Positions 54,870 to 57,416 of a DNA stretch of 57,416 nt are shown one piece after another. The translations under genes and the position numbers were made by a program. How positions within the stretch are numbered: the first letter of the stretch is position 1; each line of letters begins with the position of its first letter. The stretch spans positions 1 to 57,416 of the forward strand of contig ONLX01000105.1 in the NCBI GenBank assembly GCA_900318765.1, given 5' to 3'. The notes beneath the pieces are model-generated. The model was not told the origin of the DNA, did no database searches, and saw nothing but the letters and a program-made list of their open reading frames with translations. The DNA is from an uncultured Eubacteriales bacterium (GTDB taxonomy: Bacteria; Bacillota; Clostridia; Christensenellales; CAG-138).

Positions 54870-55808
54870 ATGAAAAAGAGGATTTTGATTTTATCCGTTG
54901 CTTTGCTTCTTGCAATCATAAGCATTGCTTGCTCGTCTAACTCGAGTTCGTACGCAAACGACGTACCGTATGCAGAGGATAGCTATTATGATTATGAAGG
55001 CGAATATGCCTATGCGACAGAAGCGAAGACGGTTGCCACAAGTTCCAACGGTCGTGGAACGGATCAGGATGTTGAGCCGATTCCGCAGGATACCGGGCGG
55101 AAATTGATCCGGGATGCCTCGCTTACGATCGAGACCAAGGCCTACGAGGATTTGATGCGTGAGATGGATCAGCAAATCAGTTCCTTCGGCGGATATGTGG
55201 AATCCATGAACGAGCGAGGAAACAGCTATAAGAGCAGCAGCTATCGCACGGCTTCTCTGACGGCAAGAATACCTTCCAACCAGTTGGATGCATTTTTAAA
55301 TGTTGTGGACGGCATTGGAAATGTAACCAGAAAGACTCTTTCGACAAGGGATGTTACGTCCGCATATGTGGACATGGAAAGCCGTCTGAAAGTACTGGAA
55401 ACCGAAAAAGAGAGCCTCCAGAGAATTATGGCGGAAGCTGAAACGACGGCGGACATGCTGGCAACCCAGTCCCGTTTGTATGACGTAATCGAAGAGATCG
55501 AAGCGTATGAGGCGCAGAAGCGTACATATGATTCTCTGATCTCTTACAGCACTGTTTCGATCAGCATCGAAGAAGTTCTGGATCTGACGCCCGCCAAGGA
55601 AGAGACGCGCGGCGAGGAGCTTGCACGGCGGTTTCGAACGAGTATCGAAGATCTCGGTGAAGCACTAGTTTCGTTTGGGATCGGCTTTATCGTAGCGCTC
55701 CCGTGGCTCCTTGTGATCGGCGTGATCGGCGGAGGCATCGCGCTGGCGATTGTACTTCCGATCCGCGCAAGGAAAAAGAAGCAGCAGGCAAAGAAAGAAC
55801 AGAAATAA
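54870..55808 (+). CDS. DUF4349 domain-containing lipoprotein
   Basis: 312 residues from ATG 54870 behind AAAGGAG. A type II signal peptide ends in ISIAC, with C21 as the lipidated cysteine (serine at -3 is unusual). A Ser/Tyr/Asp-rich linker leads to the DUF4349 region (RKLIRDASLTIETKAYEDLMREMDQQISSFGGYVESMNERG), a coiled coil (residues about 170-230), then a membrane helix (about 271-297) and a Lys-rich tail. The protein would be attached to the membrane at both ends. The function of DUF4349 is unknown. A longer in-frame upstream start lies within sdaAA and is rejected. Confidence 0.88.
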   Translation: MKKRILILSVALLLAIISIACSSNSSSYANDVPYAEDSYYDYEGEYAYATEAKTVATSSNGRGTDQDVEPIPQDTGRKLIRDASLTIETKAYEDLMREMDQQISSFGGYVESMNERGNSYKSSSYRTASLTARIPSNQLDAFLNVVDGIGNVTRKTLSTRDVTSAYVDMESRLKVLETEKESLQRIMAEAETTADMLATQSRLYDVIEEIEAYEAQKRTYDSLISYSTVSISIEEVLDLTPAKEETRGEELARRFRTSIEDLGEALVSFGIGFIVALPWLLVIGVIGGGIALAIVLPIRARKKKQQAKKEQK

Positions 55809-55825
55809 AAAGCTCTGATATCAAC

Positions 55826-55860
55826 AGAAGCGGAACAATTCGTTCCGCTTCTTTCTGCTT
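55826..55860 (+). terminator. Rho-independent terminator after the DUF4349 gene
   Basis: AGAAGCGGAAC (55826-55836), loop AATTC, GTTCCGCTTCT (55842-55852): eleven perfect pairs, followed by TTCTGCTTTTGC. It faces the end of the minus-strand HD gene and may help to terminate it too. Confidence 0.85.
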
Positions 55861-55870
55861 TTGCTTCAGA

Positions 55871-56440
55871 TCATGCTTTTGATTCGTTCTGAATCTTTTC
55901 GATGGATTCCTCCCGGATAAGATCCCGGAGTTCTTTCAGATAGGGGGAGAAGGCGACTTTGTCATAACCGTAAACCAATTGCAAGTCGTATTCATTCGGA
56001 AGCCAGGTGTCGATCTGCGACTCGTTATGCGCAATGACCGCTTCCAATCCATCCAGTGCTTTATAGATGCGCGATTCCATCGTGGTGCGCGCAATCATCT
56101 CATCATAGAGGGCTCGCATTTCCGTTTGAAACGGTTCGGGGAGACGGCTTACCCATGCAAACAACAATTCTTCTTCTTTCATTTCGTCAGAAGTTGTTTT
56201 TAAGAAGGTCGGGATATCTCCGGTAAACGCTTCTCCGATATCATGAATCAAGCACATCTTGATGACTTTGTTCATATCGACTTCCGGAAATTCATCGGAA
56301 ATCCAATATGCCATCAGGGCAAGCCGCCAAGAGTGTTCTGCGACGCTCTCGTGCCGTCCTTGCGAGGTATAACAATGCCGCGTTGCGTCTTTCAGCCGTT
56401 CCATTAAATGCAGATTCTGCAGCAAATCCGATCCGTTCAT
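55871..56440 (-). CDS. HD-domain phosphohydrolase (YfbR-like 5'-deoxynucleotidase)
   Basis: 189 residues with the metal-binding HD pattern: RHESVAEHSWRLALMAY, then MCLIHDIGEAFTGDIPTF, and an aspartate later. Similar to YfbR-type 5'-deoxyribonucleotidases that remove phosphate from dNMPs. Pairing with a thymidylate-kinase-like gene 11 bases upstream supports a role in deoxynucleotide balance. AAGGAG on the minus strand precedes the ATG at 56440. Confidence 0.88.
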   Translation of the reverse strand: MNGSDLLQNLHLMERLKDATRHCYTSQGRHESVAEHSWRLALMAYWISDEFPEVDMNKVIKMCLIHDIGEAFTGDIPTFLKTTSDEMKEEELLFAWVSRLPEPFQTEMRALYDEMIARTTMESRIYKALDGLEAVIAHNESQIDTWLPNEYDLQLVYGYDKVAFSPYLKELRDLIREESIEKIQNESKA

Positions 56441-56451
56441 TGCATTGCTCC

Positions 56452-57114
56452 TTACAACAGTGGCAGAACTGCGGTTTGAATCTTTTCGGCAATGTGCTCA
56501 ATGGTATCGAGCTTGCCGTCTTTCATGCAGGGGATGAACACAACATGATCCAGCCGTTCGGCGTACTCCTGATACTTTTTTCTTGCCCGCAGCTGGATCG
56601 AATCGATGCTTTCGTAAACATCCCGTTCGTTGCCGACATACTCTCGAAATCCTTTTTTGCCGACGTTCTCGGCAGCTTCCGCAAGATCCATATCTAGAAC
56701 AAGCGTCAGTGTCGGACGAGGAATCCCAAAATGTTCAAATTCCAATTCCAAAACAAAATCAAGAATATCAGGCTTTCCCAAATCACAATCCCGAATACTT
56801 TGGTAGACGGCATTCGAGAGCACATATCGGTTGATCAGAATATAATCATACGAGAGATCGTCGCTCTTGCGAAAGGCTTCCCACCGATCGAGCGCAAACC
56901 AAAGTGCCATGCTTTTGCCGTCTACTGTATTGGCAGGAATTCCATCCTTTGCAGTCAGGTATCTTCCGACATATGAGCCGAAAAACGAGTCGTAGATTGG
57001 AAACGAGAATTCTTTTACAGTTTTCCCTTTGTTTTTCAAAAAATTTGAAAGTTGCTGCATCTGGACGGTCTTCCCGGTCCCGTCGATCCCCTCAAATGCG
57101 ATAATCTGAGTCAT
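56452..57114 (-). CDS. tmk: Thymidylate kinase / deoxynucleoside kinase-like protein
   Basis: 220 residues. The P-loop FEGIDGTGKT is at residues 6-15, followed by a DRWEAF-type (ALDRWEAFRKS) segment and INRYVLSNAVYQSIRD, the base-recognition region of dTMP kinases, then a lid region. Length and motifs fit thymidylate kinase. The divergent DRY region leaves room for a related dNMP kinase. Start: ATG 57114 behind GGAGG. An earlier ATG at 57339 would run back through the promoter. Confidence 0.85.
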   Translation of the reverse strand: MTQIIAFEGIDGTGKTVQMQQLSNFLKNKGKTVKEFSFPIYDSFFGSYVGRYLTAKDGIPANTVDGKSMALWFALDRWEAFRKSDDLSYDYILINRYVLSNAVYQSIRDCDLGKPDILDFVLELEFEHFGIPRPTLTLVLDMDLAEAAENVGKKGFREYVGNERDVYESIDSIQLRARKKYQEYAERLDHVVFIPCMKDGKLDTIEHIAEKIQTAVLPLL

Positions 57115-57147
57115 AGCGCCTCCGGTTACATGGATATATTCTAAGAA

Positions 57148-57176
57148 ATTATAACATACCAATCCGATATGAGCAA
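57148..57176 (-). promoter_or_regulatory. Sigma-A promoter of the tmk-HD operon
   Basis: On the minus strand TTGCTC (complement of 57171-57176), 17 bases, perfect TATAAT (complement of 57148-57153). Leader of about 27 bases with CCGGAGG before the start. Confidence 0.88.
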
Positions 57177-57306
57177 GATGATTCTGCCGAACAATTGCGG
57201 AATCCGGGCACATCGAAGCTGTTGCACGGGAATCTTTGCGAATTCCAACAGAAACTTTTGCCATGTAAAACGCACCATTCGCCGAAAACAGATGGATTCG
57301 ATTCGC

Positions 57307-57312
57307 TACAAT
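57307..57312 (+). promoter_or_regulatory. -10 element of the partial gene at the right edge, leaderless geometry
   Basis: TACAAT at 57307-57312 lies six bases before ATG 57319. The -35 is weak (AAAACA at 57285-57290, 16-base spacer). No Shine-Dalgarno is present. The spacing equals that of three stronger cases in this window. Confidence 0.5.
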
Positions 57313-57318
57313 GGGCAC

Positions 57319-57416
57319 ATGCAACCGAAACATAATCATAAAGTCAAATATAGAACCGATACCGCGACGCGCTTGTTGTCGATTGCGACGATGCTGCTGG
57401 CCATACTCTTTACGCG
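57319..57416 (+). CDS. Partial CDS at the window edge, membrane or secreted protein
   Basis: Only 32 codons are visible: a basic, polar N-terminus (MQPKHNHKVKYRTDTATR) followed by a hydrophobic stretch (LLSIATMLLAILF) that looks like the start of a signal peptide or membrane helix. The gene runs off the window, so the family cannot be told. The start is chosen by the -10 element six bases upstream. A second frame from ATG 57311 is also open but has an implausible composition (many Cys and Arg). Confidence 0.55.
   Translation, partial: MQPKHNHKVKYRTDTATRLLSIATMLLAILFT

Noticed and set aside
57311..57416. An alternative open frame from ATG 57311 at the right edge.
   Set aside because: Its translation is dense in Cys and Arg and lacks a signal-like segment. 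The +8 frame from ATG 57319 gives a plausible basic plus hydrophobic N-terminus.

Overview
This window is a compact stretch of core chromosome from an endospore-forming, probably anaerobic member of the Firmicutes (class Clostridia). The evidence is a complete spoIIIA operon, a spoIIA operon (anti-anti-sigma, anti-sigma, sigma-F), HrcA with a perfect CIRCE operator, RapZ/WhiA, the long Gram-positive SRP RNA, an iron-sulfur L-serine dehydratase, and a V-type rather than F-type ATPase. I see no insertion sequence, prophage, CRISPR array or obvious horizontally acquired island. Base composition and codon use look uniform. Species cannot be named from the sequence alone.

Layout. 1-3,017: tRNA-Thr(CGU) and a small membrane-anchored protein on the minus strand, divergent from a U32-family protein. 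3,022-7,522: spoIIIAA-AH behind a sigma-E-type promoter, with a very short spoIIIAF. 7,557-15,125: an envelope-stress and housekeeping operon (Asp23, AmaP, DUF2273, nusB, a TsaD paralogue, xseA, xseB, ispA, dxs, tlyA). 15,144-18,881: nadK, argR, recN and a cyclodeaminase, ended by a terminator. 18,922-24,274: the CIRCE-controlled heat-shock operon hrcA-grpE-dnaK-dnaJ with bioY overlapping the end. 24,273-27,671: a DUF512 radical-SAM-like protein, der and plsY, facing spoIIAA-spoIIAB-sigF on the minus strand (27,673-29,109). 29,227-37,438: a solute-binding-like exported protein, then murB-rapZ-whiA-methyltransferase-hslO-TPR-THUMP methyltransferase. 37,471-43,413: M50 protease, scpA, scpB, DUF1385, prmC, prfA, tsaC. 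43,436-52,903: nine V-ATPase genes (H-I-K-E-C-F-A-B-D) with a QueG-like reductase at the end. 52,874-55,860: SRP RNA, sdaAB, sdaAA and a DUF4349 lipoprotein. 55,871-57,176: HD phosphohydrolase and thymidylate-kinase-like genes on the minus strand. 57,307-57,416: the start of a plus-strand gene cut by the window edge.

The genes are tightly packed: sixteen neighbouring pairs share a four-base ATGA or GTGA stop/start overlap, so translational coupling looks to be the rule.

The most notable signal is a repeated promoter geometry. At four operon heads (DUF512 24,308; murB 30,209; M50 protease 37,506; partial gene 57,319) the -10 hexamer ends exactly six bases before the start codon and there is no Shine-Dalgarno sequence, which predicts leaderless mRNAs. 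Other operon heads in the same window have ordinary leaders with strong AGGAGG sites. Also worth a look are the 60-residue SpoIIIAF, the sodium-type ligand set in V-ATPase subunit K, a UGAC (URRC-class) SRP tetraloop, and hairpins placed just before ribosome binding sites. I did not find a clearly new multi-gene system.
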